A DNA stretch of 64,000 nt from Pycnococcus provasolii (Eukaryota; Chlorophyta; Pseudoscourfieldiophyceae; Pseudoscourfieldiales), in the NCBI GenBank assembly GCA_049487715.1, contig CP150549.1, positions 992,001 through 1,056,000 on the forward strand, given 5' to 3'. The position numbers were made by a program, and so were the translations under genes. A model generated the notes under the pieces. That model ran no database searches. It was not told the DNA's origin and saw only the letters and a program-made list of their open reading frames with translations. Shown here in pieces: positions 9,898-18,995 of the stretch (within the stretch, counting starts at the first letter, position 1; each line of letters begins with the position of its first letter).

Positions 9898-10725
9898 TCA
9901 TTTCCCAAAAACACCTCTCTTCTTCGGCTTCTCCCCCTTCTTCTTGTTGTCTTCGTTCTTTGCGTCCAGCGCGAGCACAATCGCACCGCCGATGGCTATG
10001 CCAGCTCCAGCAATCGCCATGAGTAAAAGTCCGAGCACACCACCACCACCAGCGGCATTCTTCTTCTTCTCTGCCGCCTCGCATGTATTGGGACTGGGCA
10101 TCCAAGTCGGTGTCATGACAGCCGCCGAAGACTCAGTGCCGAGGTTGCGAGAGGACCCTGATCCCACGTCACCCGTTTCGTTTTTCGCGAGCTTGTTGAG
10201 CGGCGCATCTTCGTCGAGTTGTCCGGACGATGCCTGGCGCTTGTGCTTGGACAGGATCTGGCTCGCCTTTTCGCCTAGCGACTTGGCCTGCTCGCGCGCC
10301 TCTCTCGCTCGTTCACGAAGGCTCTTCGTCGTCGTCACCGCCTTGGCTTGATCGTCCGCCGCCTTTGCGAATTCCTGCGCTTCCTTCTCAGCATCGGACT
10401 TCAATTTCTTCGAGTCCTTCTTCGGCGGCGGCGGTTCGATGACGACGTTGTCGGTATCTTCGGCAGCGGTGATGGACGCGTATGTCTTTTTCCCCTGCTT
10501 TTGTTCCGCCGACGTGGCTGAATCGCCGCGTTCCGGTTCCGACGACTCCACCTTCGATTCCACATCTTTTTTCGCGGACGTGAGTTGTTGTTGTTCTCGC
10601 TCACGATCTCCCTTTGTTTTTCCGTCGGAGGACATCATGCGCGCGAATTTCTTGCGGAAGGAGACGGATCCACTGCCGCCGCGCGACGACCCTGATCCGT
10701 CGGATTGCTGACTAGTTTGAGACAT
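9898..10725 (-). CDS. Hypothetical C-terminally membrane-anchored, charged protein
   Basis: This 275-aa protein matches no family I recognise. The N terminus is Ser/Gly-rich (MSQTSQQSDGSGSSRGGS). The middle is highly charged and probably helical, with an Ala/Lys/Glu segment reminiscent of LEA or coiled-coil proteins (LRERAREAREQAKSLGEK). Near the C terminus there is one strong hydrophobic helix (LLLMAIAGAGIAIGGAIVLA) followed by a short basic tail ending KKRGVFGK. There is no N-terminal signal, so a tail-anchored topology with the bulk in the cytosol or stroma is the simplest reading. The ATG at 10725 is in good context at the head of the open frame. Confidence 0.65.
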   Translation of the reverse strand: MSQTSQQSDGSGSSRGGSGSVSFRKKFARMMSSDGKTKGDREREQQQLTSAKKDVESKVESSEPERGDSATSAEQKQGKKTYASITAAEDTDNVVIEPPPPKKDSKKLKSDAEKEAQEFAKAADDQAKAVTTTKSLRERAREAREQAKSLGEKASQILSKHKRQASSGQLDEDAPLNKLAKNETGDVGSGSSRNLGTESSAAVMTPTWMPSPNTCEAAEKKKNAAGGGGVLGLLLMAIAGAGIAIGGAIVLALDAKNEDNKKKGEKPKKRGVFGK

Positions 10726-11456
10726 TGTTGATTGCGACGCTATTATGATGATCTTCTCGACTGATTATTCTTATTCTTGCTTGCCTGATTCAGTTAGTCG
10801 TTGTTGATTGACGGAGGAGAACCTGCTGCCTGGAAGGAAGGAAGGAAGTATTATTATGTGTTAAGTACTGAAGTAGTAGTCACCACCAGACTGTAGAGAA
10901 AATGGTGGAAATGACGAACGGAAGATGGCGGCGGGTGTTGCTGGGGAATGGTTGATTGGTTACGGCGCGTGCTGCGTGATCGGGCGGGATCTTTCTTGTC
11001 GGAGATTTGAGGTTCGGAAAATGATGATCGGTTCGGTTTCTCTCTCATTCACGGACGGTCCCCCCTCTGGGCCTGGCTCCCTTGGTCAGGTCCCTCGCTC
11101 GAACATCTGCCGAGGAAATATGAGATAGGGGCAAGGGGCGCCCGGAAAATCGGGGTTGGGGGTTGGGGGGGGGGGTAATCGGATGATAGCGGCAGCAGAA
11201 GACTAGAGCAACAACAACGAAGACAAAAGCAACGGTTAGAAAGAAGTGTGTTTCTATCCTACTCCGCCATAGATGCAGAGGGAAGAATGACCACACCTTT
11301 ACACGGTTAGTGGCAAAGAGTCCGGCAATGCGCGATGCGTCACCATCTCCTCGTGTTTCCACGCTACCATGCAAAGTAGGTCCATGCAGCGAGAGGTGTA
11401 CATGTGAGACTAACCCCGAAAAGGACAATGTATATATGTATTGCTGAGGTTATTAT
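10726..11456. other. Intergenic region without recognisable genes
   Basis: Contains a GGAA-type tandem (about 10831-10850) and a long G run near 11155-11177. A 127-codon minus-strand ORF (11045-11428) has no protein-like features beyond one hydrophobic patch. If the copia relic once had a 3' LTR it would lie in this interval, but I cannot delimit one. Confidence 0.5.
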
Positions 11457-11912
11457 TTAGGGATACTTTATTGTGTGGTTACTATTGTCAAAGAGGTCAA
11501 TCATGCCGTCGCCAAACATGACTTGGCGGACTCCAGCAGCGCCCCTGCCTGCCATGTTCGCGAGCTGTGCGACCACGTTTGCGCGAATCTGCACCTTTTT
11601 TTTCGCGTGCTCGCTCGTCGCCTTCGCCTCTCCTATTTCTACGAGGTAGCCCGTGAACTTCTCCCTAGCTTTGACCTTTAAGTCGCGCAGTTGAGCCGCG
11701 TACAGCTTGTCTAGAGCATCATCAAGCTTTCGCTTTCCCAAAGCAGAAGTAGCATGACGCTTGTGCTCCATCTTCGGTAATGGTTTGGTCAACATATCAG
11801 CAGTATTGTCATTCGATTTCACCTGCTTGAATGCAAGTGTCCCAAGCTCTTGACAATGCTCACGTATATATGCCTTCCTAGCACATGCGTGGCGGCTCTT
11901 ACCATGTCTGCT
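11457..11912 (-). mobile_element. Ty1/copia retrotransposon relic (end of RNase H domain)
   Basis: The minus-strand frame from 11912 to 11457 encodes the characteristic C terminus of a copia polyprotein. First comes a HGKSRHACARKAYIREH segment, which matches the family's KHIDIRYHFIRE-type stretch. It is followed by VKSNDNTADMLTKPLPKMEH, which matches the N-x-AD-x-LTKPL signature. About 85 further codons of basic tail follow to a stop. The frame is closed by a stop just upstream (about 11931), and no integrase or reverse transcriptase is in the window, so this is a truncated, dead copy. Confidence 0.85.
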
Positions 11913-12334
11913 ATGTATTATCTTTTTTTCCTAAAGAACCAGGTGTATAATAGGTGACCAGGTTCAGATGTTCTTTGCTGGTCGTCTTCGTCGTCGTCGT
12001 CGTCGTCGTCGGCCGCGGCCTCTCCCCCGTCTAGGAGACTCGGCAATTCTGCCGCGGACACCTAAACATAAGGGCTGGCCGCACGTGGCCGTCGCCCCCC
12101 GAAAGAAAGGAACGACGGCGACAATGCGACTCGAGGTTTCGAACGACGGCGACCGGGATCCCCAAAATCCGTAACCCTAACCCTAACCCTGGCATCCTTG
12201 TTTTTGGCCCCCCTGGCCTACCGATCCCGACCAGTACCCGGTACTTGGTAACCGCCAGCCGCCGGAGTTTGCTTTCCTTTCCCACCACAAACTCGATTCC
12301 CCGGGGCCCTTCCTCGTCATTCCACTCGTCGATT
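11913..12334. other. Intergenic/promoter region upstream of the HSDL2-like gene
   Basis: No gene. It contains a CGT-repeat microsatellite (about 11985-12008) and the CCCTAA tract described separately. Confidence 0.5.
12172..12190 (-). repeat. Telomere-like CCCTAA tract upstream of the HSDL2-like gene
   Basis: Three consecutive TAACCC units on the plus strand end about 145 bases before the ATG at 12335. Confidence 0.75.
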
Positions 12335-13288
12335 ATGGTGCGCGCCTCCCCAGACCTGACGGGTCGCGTCTGCGTGGTGACAGGCGCGTCGCGAGGCATC
12401 GGCCGCTGCTGCGCGCTCGCGCTCAGCAAGAGAGGCGCGTCCGTCGTGCTGATTGCCAAGTCCGCAGGCGCGGTCGTCAAAGGCGCGGAGGGACTGCTTT
12501 CTGGAACGGTTGACACGGTGGCGGACGAGATTCGACGTGCACACGGAACGCCCGTTCTGCCGCTGCAATGCGACCTGCGCTCGGAGCAGGATATTGTCGA
12601 GGCTGTTAAAAAGGCTGTGAAAGCATTCGGCGCCGTTCACATATTGGTCAACAACGCGAGCGCACTTTGGTGGCAGGATATCGAGGATACGCCGACGAAG
12701 AAGTTTGACCTCATCCACTCCATCAACGCGAGAGGCGCGTTCTTGATGACGCGCGAGTGTCTGCCGCACATGAAGCGTGCGAAGTACGGACGCGTCGTGT
12801 GCATGGCACCGCCCATCGTGTCTCGCCACAGCGCCTTTTCGCAGAAGACGGCGTACTACATGTCTAAAATGGGCATGACGATGGTCGCGCTTGGTGTTGC
12901 GGCGGAAGGTCGCGGTCACAACGTCACGGCGCACAGCCTGTGGCCTGCGACAATTGTGGAGAGCTTTGCGTCGAAAAATTTTCAGCTCGGAAGCTCGAAG
13001 TCTCAGTGGCGCAAGGCTGACATTCTTGCCGACTGCGTCGTTTATTTGGCAGGTGAACCTTCGGACTACACTGGGAACATGCTGATTGACGACGAGTACC
13101 TCGTGGGTCGCTGTGGCTACACTCAATCTGACTTGGCGCGGTATCGGTTCGATCCGACGGTGGAGCCTCCGCGACTGCTCGCGCTTGAGGCGAGCGGCCA
13201 CGACCCGAATTGGCACAGCGACGACGTGACGCTTCGGCGCGGCGACGTGAGGAAGGTGCGCGAGGACCAGGCGAGGAGCAAGCTATGA
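12335..13288 (+). CDS. Short-chain dehydrogenase/reductase, HSDL2-like
   Basis: This 317-aa classical-type SDR resembles the N-terminal domain of hydroxysteroid dehydrogenase-like protein 2, a family often found in peroxisomes or mitochondria with undefined substrate. The cofactor motif TGASRGIG is at residues 16-23, the NNAS motif is near 106, and the catalytic Tyr174-x3-Lys178 lies in AYYMSKMGM. The following LGVAAEGRGHNVTAHSLWP matches the HSDL2 pattern. The usual catalytic Ser region reads CMAPPIVS, as in HSDL2-like proteins where the motif is altered. The animal SCP2 domain is absent. The C terminus ends in ARSKL, so the last three residues are SKL, a canonical PTS1 peroxisomal targeting signal. 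The ATG at 12335 is preceded by a CCCTAA tract. Confidence 0.9.
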   Translation: MVRASPDLTGRVCVVTGASRGIGRCCALALSKRGASVVLIAKSAGAVVKGAEGLLSGTVDTVADEIRRAHGTPVLPLQCDLRSEQDIVEAVKKAVKAFGAVHILVNNASALWWQDIEDTPTKKFDLIHSINARGAFLMTRECLPHMKRAKYGRVVCMAPPIVSRHSAFSQKTAYYMSKMGMTMVALGVAAEGRGHNVTAHSLWPATIVESFASKNFQLGSSKSQWRKADILADCVVYLAGEPSDYTGNMLIDDEYLVGRCGYTQSDLARYRFDPTVEPPRLLALEASGHDPNWHSDDVTLRRGDVRKVREDQARSKL

Positions 13289-13734
13289 TTGACTGTAGTA
13301 TTACACATATAAACCCGTAAGTCATCCGAATGAATGTATCTCTCGGCAAAATAACATTGTGCCCCCTGGCGAAACGTGCGTGAAGTAGTTCGAGCAGCCG
13401 GCACCCAAGCCAAGCCAAGCCAAGCCAAGCTCGCTCGCTCGCTCGCTCGTGATGAGGCGGACATACACTACTTCACTGCACTGCACTGCCTCGCACTACA
13501 AGTAAAGAGTAAAGCTCGTTGCCCAAGGCGATGTGCTCAAACCTGAGCTAACCCTAACCCTAACCCTAACGGCGTCCGGATCCTTCATCCTGTTCCGGAT
13601 CGCTTTTTCCACGTCAACAGGGGGACCTACCTTTTGAGTCGCTTTTCCCCCCTGAGCTCCTGAGAGGGGAAACACGCCGCCCCTTGCCCCCTCTCTTGTG
13701 GATATTTTCCTTCCCTGTCGTTTCCTTCCCAGCC
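13289..13734. other. Intergenic region with short tandem repeats
   Basis: 3' flank of the HSDL2-like gene, a CAAGC tandem plus TCGC tandem (about 13405-13449), and a CCCTAA tract leading to the next gene. No coding sequence. Confidence 0.55.
13549..13570 (-). repeat. Telomere-like CCCTAA tract upstream of the gene at 13735
   Basis: Three to four perfect TAACCC units on the plus strand, about 165 bases before the ATG. The spacing is very similar to the tracts upstream of RPN11 and the HSDL2-like gene. Confidence 0.75.
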
Positions 13735-14232
13735 ATGGCGTCTCAGCTCCACTATGCGTCCTCTCGTGTGCTTGTTTCATCTTCTAGGGTAAGGGTCGTC
13801 GCACACGCGGCGCACTCGCACTCATCGCGTTCCAGTTCATCGAAGAACATGCGTGTGCGTGGTCCGTTCCGTGAAGACATGCCCGTCGAATATGGACCGG
13901 ACTGGTATGAAGCGACGCGACAAGCGTGGCAAAATAATGACCCAGCGGAAGAGGCGAAGTGGAGGAGGCTGGTGAACTTTAAAGTCAACCACGGTGTCGA
14001 GCGCAAAGACCTCTACACGGAGAACTTCGACGGTGACACGTGGAACCACCAGGGGGATGGAAGTCCGGCCGACACGCTTCGCATGCTAGGCACGATTTCA
14101 GCAGTGCTCATCGTGGCGTCCGTCGTCATTGGCTTCAACGCACGCATCGAACCAAGGATGACAAACCGATACCCTGACGCAATTGAACAAGTGTACGGCA
14201 CAGGTGCCGTGGTGGCGCCTTTTGAAGCCTAG
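13735..14232 (+). CDS. Small single-pass membrane protein, probably organelle-targeted
   Basis: This 165-aa protein starts at the ATG at 13735 with an acidic-free, Ser/Arg/Ala-rich stretch (MASQLHYASSRVLVSSSRVR) typical of mitochondrial or plastid transit peptides. The mature part is soluble and aromatic-rich (YGPDWYEATRQAWQNNDPAE). One hydrophobic helix follows near the C terminus (LGTISAVLIVASVVIGF), then a short tail. The topology resembles small accessory subunits of respiratory or photosynthetic complexes, such as supernumerary complex I subunits, but I cannot assign a family. An upstream in-frame ATG at 13684 would add a hydrophobic leader and seems less likely. Confidence 0.75.
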   Translation: MASQLHYASSRVLVSSSRVRVVAHAAHSHSSRSSSSKNMRVRGPFREDMPVEYGPDWYEATRQAWQNNDPAEEAKWRRLVNFKVNHGVERKDLYTENFDGDTWNHQGDGSPADTLRMLGTISAVLIVASVVIGFNARIEPRMTNRYPDAIEQVYGTGAVVAPFEA

Positions 14233-14397
14233 CAGCCTAATCATGAAATCATCATAATGTTTTGTTGTTTTGGTTGTTGCTTGGTTGCGCGCAGGGTGAG
14301 AGGTTGCAAACAAACGTTAAACGTGAGTAAAGTAAACATTTTTTTTTTCTTTCTTTAAAAAAACATTTTATTTTTATTGTTTTTTTTGTTGTCAAAA

Positions 14398-15756
14398 TCA
14401 CGACGACTCGTCGTAGCTTGATGTTGTTTGCTGAGATTGAGATAACGGTCCAAAAAAGGATGGAATGCCAGACTTCTTGTTGTCGACGGCGAGGTTGGGC
14501 CACAGCTGTGCCGCACGGTCCGCAATCATGCGTGACACGTCCCAGTCGCGCCTTTCCACGACGTGCTGGTACACCTTTCCCTCGCCGTCGAGGTGGTACT
14601 CCGAGATGCCGTCCAAGGAGACGTCCGGTGCCACCCACCCCCCAAACAGACGCGGTGTCGCACGCACCGTCCACCGTATGGTGATGCGCCTCTCGTCAGG
14701 CTGCCAGATGCGGAGAATGTCGAGGTGAGCGCCGGTGAACAGCACGTGCGCGACGATGCGTATGTTCTTGAAGACAGTCTTGTATCCGTTCTTTCCGTAG
14801 ATGTGGTTGTGCGCTCCCGTAAACTCGTCGACGAGACCGACGTCGTCGGTGTAGATGTCGTAGCTGAGGTCATCCTGGAACACACGAGGCAGCTCGTCGC
14901 GCAGCGTGCGGATCGCCTCACCGACGTTGGGGTAGAAGTTTTCGTCCAGAGGTTGCTTTTTGATTTCCTTGCGAATCTCCGAAGGCGTAGAGTTGTTCGA
15001 ATTATTTGGGTTGGACTGCTGCTGCTGCTGCTTTGATTTGTTTTGAAGTTTTGGCGGTGGCAGCGGTCCTGCACGTGGTCCAGGGAGCACCCAAGGAGGA
15101 GGAGGGGTGGTGGAGTAGGGGTCGGAGTCGTCAAGGGAGGAGGATGAAGGTGGAGTTTGTTGTTGTTGTGAAGAGGATGGAGAAGGTGAGGAGGAGGAGG
15201 AGACTTCTTCTTCTTCTTCTTGTGATTGAGGTGGTGTCAGCAGCGAGTCGAGCGCGTCGAGCGAGTCAAGAGGAGATCCTCCTTGGGAAGAGGATGAGGA
15301 GGAAGAGGAGGAAGAGGAGGCTTCTTCGTCTGGGGATGAGGCTGCTGCTTGGCAGCACTGCCGGCGATCCCTCAGCAACAACGGGTTGTGACGCCGCCTT
15401 TGTTGTTGAATGAGGGCTCCCGTTGAAACGGAACCCAAGGAACCAGAGGAACCACTCCCCCGCAGTGAGACATGAGCACCACGACGACGAACTTTTAGGA
15501 GTTGTTGTTGTTGTGAAGAGGAAGCACCATGGCCATGAGAGCGAGATAACACCTTGGAGAAGAGCGAGCACACATTACGACGGACATTATAGGAGCAGAA
15601 GTGTATGACGCCGCTGCCCCGGGGGGAGGTTTTGTGGTGAGGAACACCCTCCCTGACCCTGACCCTGAGGTGGGGGGGGGGGCGACGAGACGAGACGAGA
15701 CGAGCGGGGCAGGAGAGACCTAGGAACTGTTTTGAGCGACCATGGCGGATCCCCAA
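14398..15756 (-). CDS. DUF2358-family protein, probably plastid-targeted
   Basis: DUF2358 proteins occur in cyanobacteria, algae and plants, mostly plastid-located and of unknown biochemical function; the fold is NTF2-like. The C-terminal half shows the family core: FYPNVGEAIRTLRDELPRVF, then DLSYDIYTDDVGLVDEF, then LRIWQPDERRITIRWTVRATP. The N-terminal half is Arg/Ser-rich and then strongly low-complexity (Ser, Pro and Gln runs encoded by simple repeats around 14,995-15,350), consistent with a transit peptide plus linker. The frame is open to 15756 but contains no ATG before the domain; the first possible initiator there is TTG. The true start is probably in a short upstream exon, or the protein begins at a non-AUG codon. 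Confidence 0.8.
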   Translation of the reverse strand: MGIRHGRSKQFLGLSCPARLVSSRRPPPHLRVRVREGVPHHKTSPRGSGVIHFCSYNVRRNVCSLFSKVLSRSHGHGASSSQQQQLLKVRRRGAHVSLRGSGSSGSLGSVSTGALIQQQRRRHNPLLLRDRRQCCQAAASSPDEEASSSSSSSSSSSQGGSPLDSLDALDSLLTPPQSQEEEEEVSSSSSPSPSSSQQQQTPPSSSSLDDSDPYSTTPPPPWVLPGPRAGPLPPPKLQNKSKQQQQQSNPNNSNNSTPSEIRKEIKKQPLDENFYPNVGEAIRTLRDELPRVFQDDLSYDIYTDDVGLVDEFTGAHNHIYGKNGYKTVFKNIRIVAHVLFTGAHLDILRIWQPDERRITIRWTVRATPRLFGGWVAPDVSLDGISEYHLDGEGKVYQHVVERRDWDVSRMIADRAAQLWPNLAVDNKKSGIPSFFGPLSQSQQTTSSYDESS

Positions 15757-15836
15757 TCATGATTCCGCGTCTTATTATTATTAGAAGGGAGAGGGCGAAT
15801 CCGGATGGCGAATCCACGCAGATGCGGATCTCTTTC

Positions 15837-15859
15837 CCTAATAACCCTACACCCTAACG
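15837..15859 (-). repeat. Telomere-like CCCTAA motifs upstream of the DUF2358 gene
   Basis: CCCTAATAACCCTACACCCTAA on the plus strand, about 80 bases upstream of the open frame of the minus-strand DUF2358 gene. Confidence 0.6.
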
Positions 15860-16024
15860 GGAAGTTTAAGTGTATGGGATGGTGCATGTTGGACTGTTTG
15901 TGACAAGAATCTGTCAACCTTTACTTCCTTAGACTATATCGAAGTTGTTGTGATTTGTTACACACATGTGATATGTGCTCGCTCAATAAAATGAACCAAC
16001 TTAAAGTGAAAGTGAAAAAGCGTA

Positions 16025-16095
16025 GATCGTCGGGCTGAGCACCATGGTGTGCGTACAAACACCATTTTGAGTGCTCTGCCGTCATGCGTGCTTTT
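16025..16095 (-). promoter_or_regulatory. SECIS element (eukaryotic, form 2) in the 3' UTR of the selenoprotein gene
   Basis: Read on the minus strand, the ATGA quartet strand is at 16085-16082, starting 45 bases after the stop codon. It is followed by a helix of GGC-A-GAGCAC pairing with GTGCTC-A-GCC (one A/A mismatch). An apical internal loop contains AAAA, a six-pair mini-helix TGGTGT/ACACCA closes an 8-base loop, and the 3' quartet strand CGA lies at 16032-16030. A lower helix GAAAAGC/GCTTTTTC flanks it across an internal loop. The ATGA...AA...GA order and spacing are those of a form 2 SECIS, which recruits SBP2 and the Sec-specific elongation factor to recode UGA. Confidence 0.88.
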
Positions 16096-16129
16096 CCTCT
16101 TTTCTTTGCATTCGCTCATTTTTTTCTCT

Positions 16130-17266
16130 CTAAGCAACCTGCACCGAATCCGCGTAAAGCTTGTCGAAGTTGTTCGCATGAGCGACGATTGCCGAAATCA
16201 CCTCGTTCACGCAACTTGCTGGCACGATGTCGTCGTCGCCAGCCTCGCCGAGGGCGGCATCAGCCATGGCAAGGATGTGCCTGTGATCCTGCGCGTGCGA
16301 GTCAAGCGCGCTGAACTGCCCCGTGCCGCCAAATCCGACGCGCTTCAGCAACTTCTCCTCGTGCTCGCTGTGCTCCTCAAAAAAGTCACGTAGGCTTTCC
16401 ATGTCATGCACAGACTTGGACGTGGAGAGATCCGCCATCACCTTCTCGAGGTCGGCGTGTTCCGCGTCCATCGCCTTGTGGCCAACCGAAGGGAGGCTGA
16501 TGCTGTTGTTGCTGCTGCTGCTCTTAGGGGTGGAACAACCTTGCGTGCTGCAAGGGGTGCCGCTGCTGCAGCATGCATTTTCGTCAAACACCACAGTCTC
16601 TTGCTTCTCGTCGAATGCGTCAGTAGGCTCCGCCACATCACGCCGTTCGTCGACGACGTTTTCCTCCTTGACGGCAAGCACGCAACCGTCCGGCAGTTTG
16701 ACTGCGATACGTCCTTCCGGCAGCTGACGTGCGGCGACGTTCACCACCTCGCACGTCGTTCCGTTCAGCTCGGGGGAAGCGCTGAGGTTCACGAGCTTGA
16801 CAGAGCGAATTGGGAGCTGAGCGAGAATGCGTTCCACGGCGTCAAAGGCTGCTTGCCCGGCACGGTTGTACATGGGCGACGTGCAGAGGTCCACGAACCT
16901 GTGCTGTCTGTCAATGACGACGAACCCTTGGCACCCAAGCTGGCACGGGAAGGTTGGGAAGTCTTTCGCTTCGTTGATGTAGACATTTTCGACGTCACGA
17001 AGTCCGAGAGTTTGTTCAAACATGTGTGCGGTTCCCCTGGCGTCGTACTGGTCGACGCAGATGGTTACGAACTTGACGTGTTTGAAAGAAGGGGCACGCG
17101 CCCAGCGCTCACACTGCGCTGCCGCGGGCCTGCATCCTCCTCACCCTGAGTTGTAGAAGTGCAGTACAGCAGGAAATTGCTGCGTGATGGATGCCAACGA
17201 GGTGACGGAGTCGTCGGACGAGCGCTTAAGGCGAAGAGGAGGAACGCGTGTGTTGATCAGTTGCAT
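16130..17266 (-). CDS. Selenoprotein: thioredoxin-like UxxC domain fused to a hemerythrin domain
   Basis: Reading from the ATG at 17266, the frame runs 378 codons to a TAG at 16130 with one in-frame TGA at 17143-17141 (residue 42). It lies in VLHFYNSG-U-GGC, giving a UxxC redox motif (Sec42, Cys45) where thioredoxins have CxxC. The flanking frame is thioredoxin-like throughout (FKHVKFVTICVDQYDARGT, later DFPTFPCQLGCQGFVVID). A Cys-rich linker spans about residues 229-247. Residues about 267-378 form a hemerythrin domain with all expected diiron ligands: His270, His299-x3-Glu303, His324-x3-His328 and His363-x4-Asp368. A SECIS element follows the stop. An annotation that treats TGA as stop would start at Met82 (17023) and lose the catalytic motif. 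Likely a redox or oxygen-sensing protein; substrate unknown. Confidence 0.88.
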
Positions 17267-18087
17267 GATTGGTGTGAATGACCAGTGCTTTTTAAAATAA
17301 TTTGTTTTGCGTGAGATTATTCTTACGCCATGAATGACGAAGACTGGATGGGTGGGTGATTGCTGGTGGGTGGTGACGACGACTGGGGTGACTACTGTAA
17401 CAAGGAAGTGACGACATACTTACTACCCTACCACTTGCTTGCAAGGGCGGCCCAGAAAGAAAGAAAACGTCCCAAACCAGGTTTCCTCCTTGAATAAAAG
17501 AGCCAGGGTTAGGGTTAGGGTTACTGGGTTAGGGTTACTGGGTTACTGGGTTAGGGTTACTGGGTTCGGGTTTCTTGCAAACTTCAAGCCCAAGTTCCCC
17601 AGTTCCAGCAAGTTCCCATTGACCTGCGAAACCCCGAATGTTTTTTCCCCTTGCAGACTTGAACGCCTGGTGGAACGGGAGCCTCAGAAGAAGTGAGAAA
17701 ATAACATTTGCGTGGCTGGTGGACAAAGCACCAGAGAAGTTCTGGCCTCTGGGGATATTTTTACCCCAAGGGCCAAGGGGAGCCTCCTCTGAACGGAACA
17801 GCAGGACTGGGCTGGGAAAGGCGCGCCAGTCCCAGGATGAGCGAATCTCCGAGGGCCCCGGGGCGGGAGCTGAACCTGCTCAACCGCAACCGCGTGGGGT
17901 GAACCCCCACGTGGGGTGGACCCGTGGTCCTTGTGACGCGTCATTAGCCCTTCCTCTCTCTCTCGGCTTCGGATTCTTCCCGCTCACTTTATTCTCACAG
18001 CAGGATCTGTATCTGTCGTCTTGTATTCTTTACTGTAGGTGTTTCTTCGTATTCGCTCACTTGCTCTTTGCTCTCATTTCTTGCACG
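17267..18087. other. Divergent intergenic/promoter region
   Basis: Lies between the selenoprotein gene (-) and the small Ser-rich protein gene (+). It contains a TTAGGG tract at 17506-17569. An open frame from 17638 runs into the downstream gene but is Arg/Gly-rich and not protein-like before 18088. Confidence 0.5.
17506..17569 (+). repeat. Telomere-like TTAGGG/TTACTGGG tract in a divergent promoter
   Basis: GGGTTAGGGTTAGGGTTA followed by repeated TACTGGGTTAGGG variants. It lies about 240 bases upstream of the selenoprotein ATG (minus) and 520 bases upstream of the plus-strand gene at 18088. Confidence 0.75.
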
Positions 18088-18672
18088 ATGATGATCTCAG
18101 CAACAACAACGTCAAAATCAAAAACAACAAAAACAATGAACGGCGTCGTGGTCAACCGTCGTCCTTCGTGTCGTGGACTTCTGATGCCAACAAGAGCAAA
18201 GTCGTCGTCGGCGTCGGCGTCCACGGGGATCCGACCATGGCGCTCGTCTGCTTCCTCCTCCTCCTGCTGCTATCAAAGAAGAATATCCGCCGCTGGCGTG
18301 GGAGCTTCTGCACCTCAAAGAAGACAACACTCTCACATCTCTAGGCGCTCAAGGAGATCAACAAGTCCTCCTCCTGCGGCAGCAGCAGCCCTGGTGGCGC
18401 CTCTCGCTCTCCTTCCAGGCGCGGCGTTCAGCGTGGGTGGTATGTCATCCACCTCGTCGTTCGGCTCGCTCGCTGTGCTCGTGAACGTCACGCGTCTCTG
18501 CTCGTTTGCGGCAGCCATGGTGCTTCTCCTGCAGATGGCGGACAACAGCAGCGGAGGCTCGGACGACGACGACGACGGGCCGAGTGGAGGAGTTCCCGTG
18601 CCTCTGTACGTTCGTGTGGACGAAGATAAACCGACGCCATACAACGAAGACAGAGGACAACAGAGGTACTAA
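18088..18672 (+). CDS. Hypothetical Ser-rich protein with one membrane helix, possibly plastid-targeted
   Basis: This 194-aa protein from the ATG at 18088 (or the adjacent ATG at 18091) matches no family I recognise. The first ~100 residues are rich in Ser, Thr, Arg and Lys with few acids, like a chloroplast transit peptide. An Ala/Pro stretch follows (APLALLPGAAFSVGG), which could be a thylakoid-type bipartite element. A hydrophobic helix (LVNVTRLCSFAAAMVLLLQM) and a short acidic C-terminal tail with DDDDDGPSGGVPVPLYVRVD complete it. The extended in-frame region upstream to 17638 is probably leader. Moderate confidence that it is a real gene. Confidence 0.6.
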   Translation: MMISATTTSKSKTTKTMNGVVVNRRPSCRGLLMPTRAKSSSASASTGIRPWRSSASSSSCCYQRRISAAGVGASAPQRRQHSHISRRSRRSTSPPPAAAAALVAPLALLPGAAFSVGGMSSTSSFGSLAVLVNVTRLCSFAAAMVLLLQMADNSSGGSDDDDDGPSGGVPVPLYVRVDEDKPTPYNEDRGQQRY

Positions 18673-18955
18673 AAAATAAAACATATAAGCCGCATTTTTT
18701 TCTTTTCTCTCCCTTTCTTTGTTGTAACTATTTGGTAAGCAAAAATACATACATACGAAATAAAAATATGGTTTTCACGTTTCACTTCTTTGGAAAGGTT
18801 AACACACACACACACACATGTTTGTTTGTTTGTTCCAGCCATCATCATCTTCATCTTCATTCAACACAGAAGATGATGACAAGAACAAAAATAAAAGAAA
18901 CTTTGACTTTTCCATGTACCCTCGCATTTTATTTTTATTATGAAAAAAGAATTCT

Positions 18956-18995
<40 letters not shown>

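Noticed and set aside
11045-11428. Minus-strand ORF of 127 codons
   Set aside because: No recognisable domain and irregular composition; it lies in an otherwise noncoding gap and may be retroelement 3' flank.
16130-17023. Hemerythrin protein starting at Met82 (17023) as the complete gene
   Set aside because: The same frame upstream encodes conserved thioredoxin-like sequence and the UxxC motif; the shorter start cuts through that domain.
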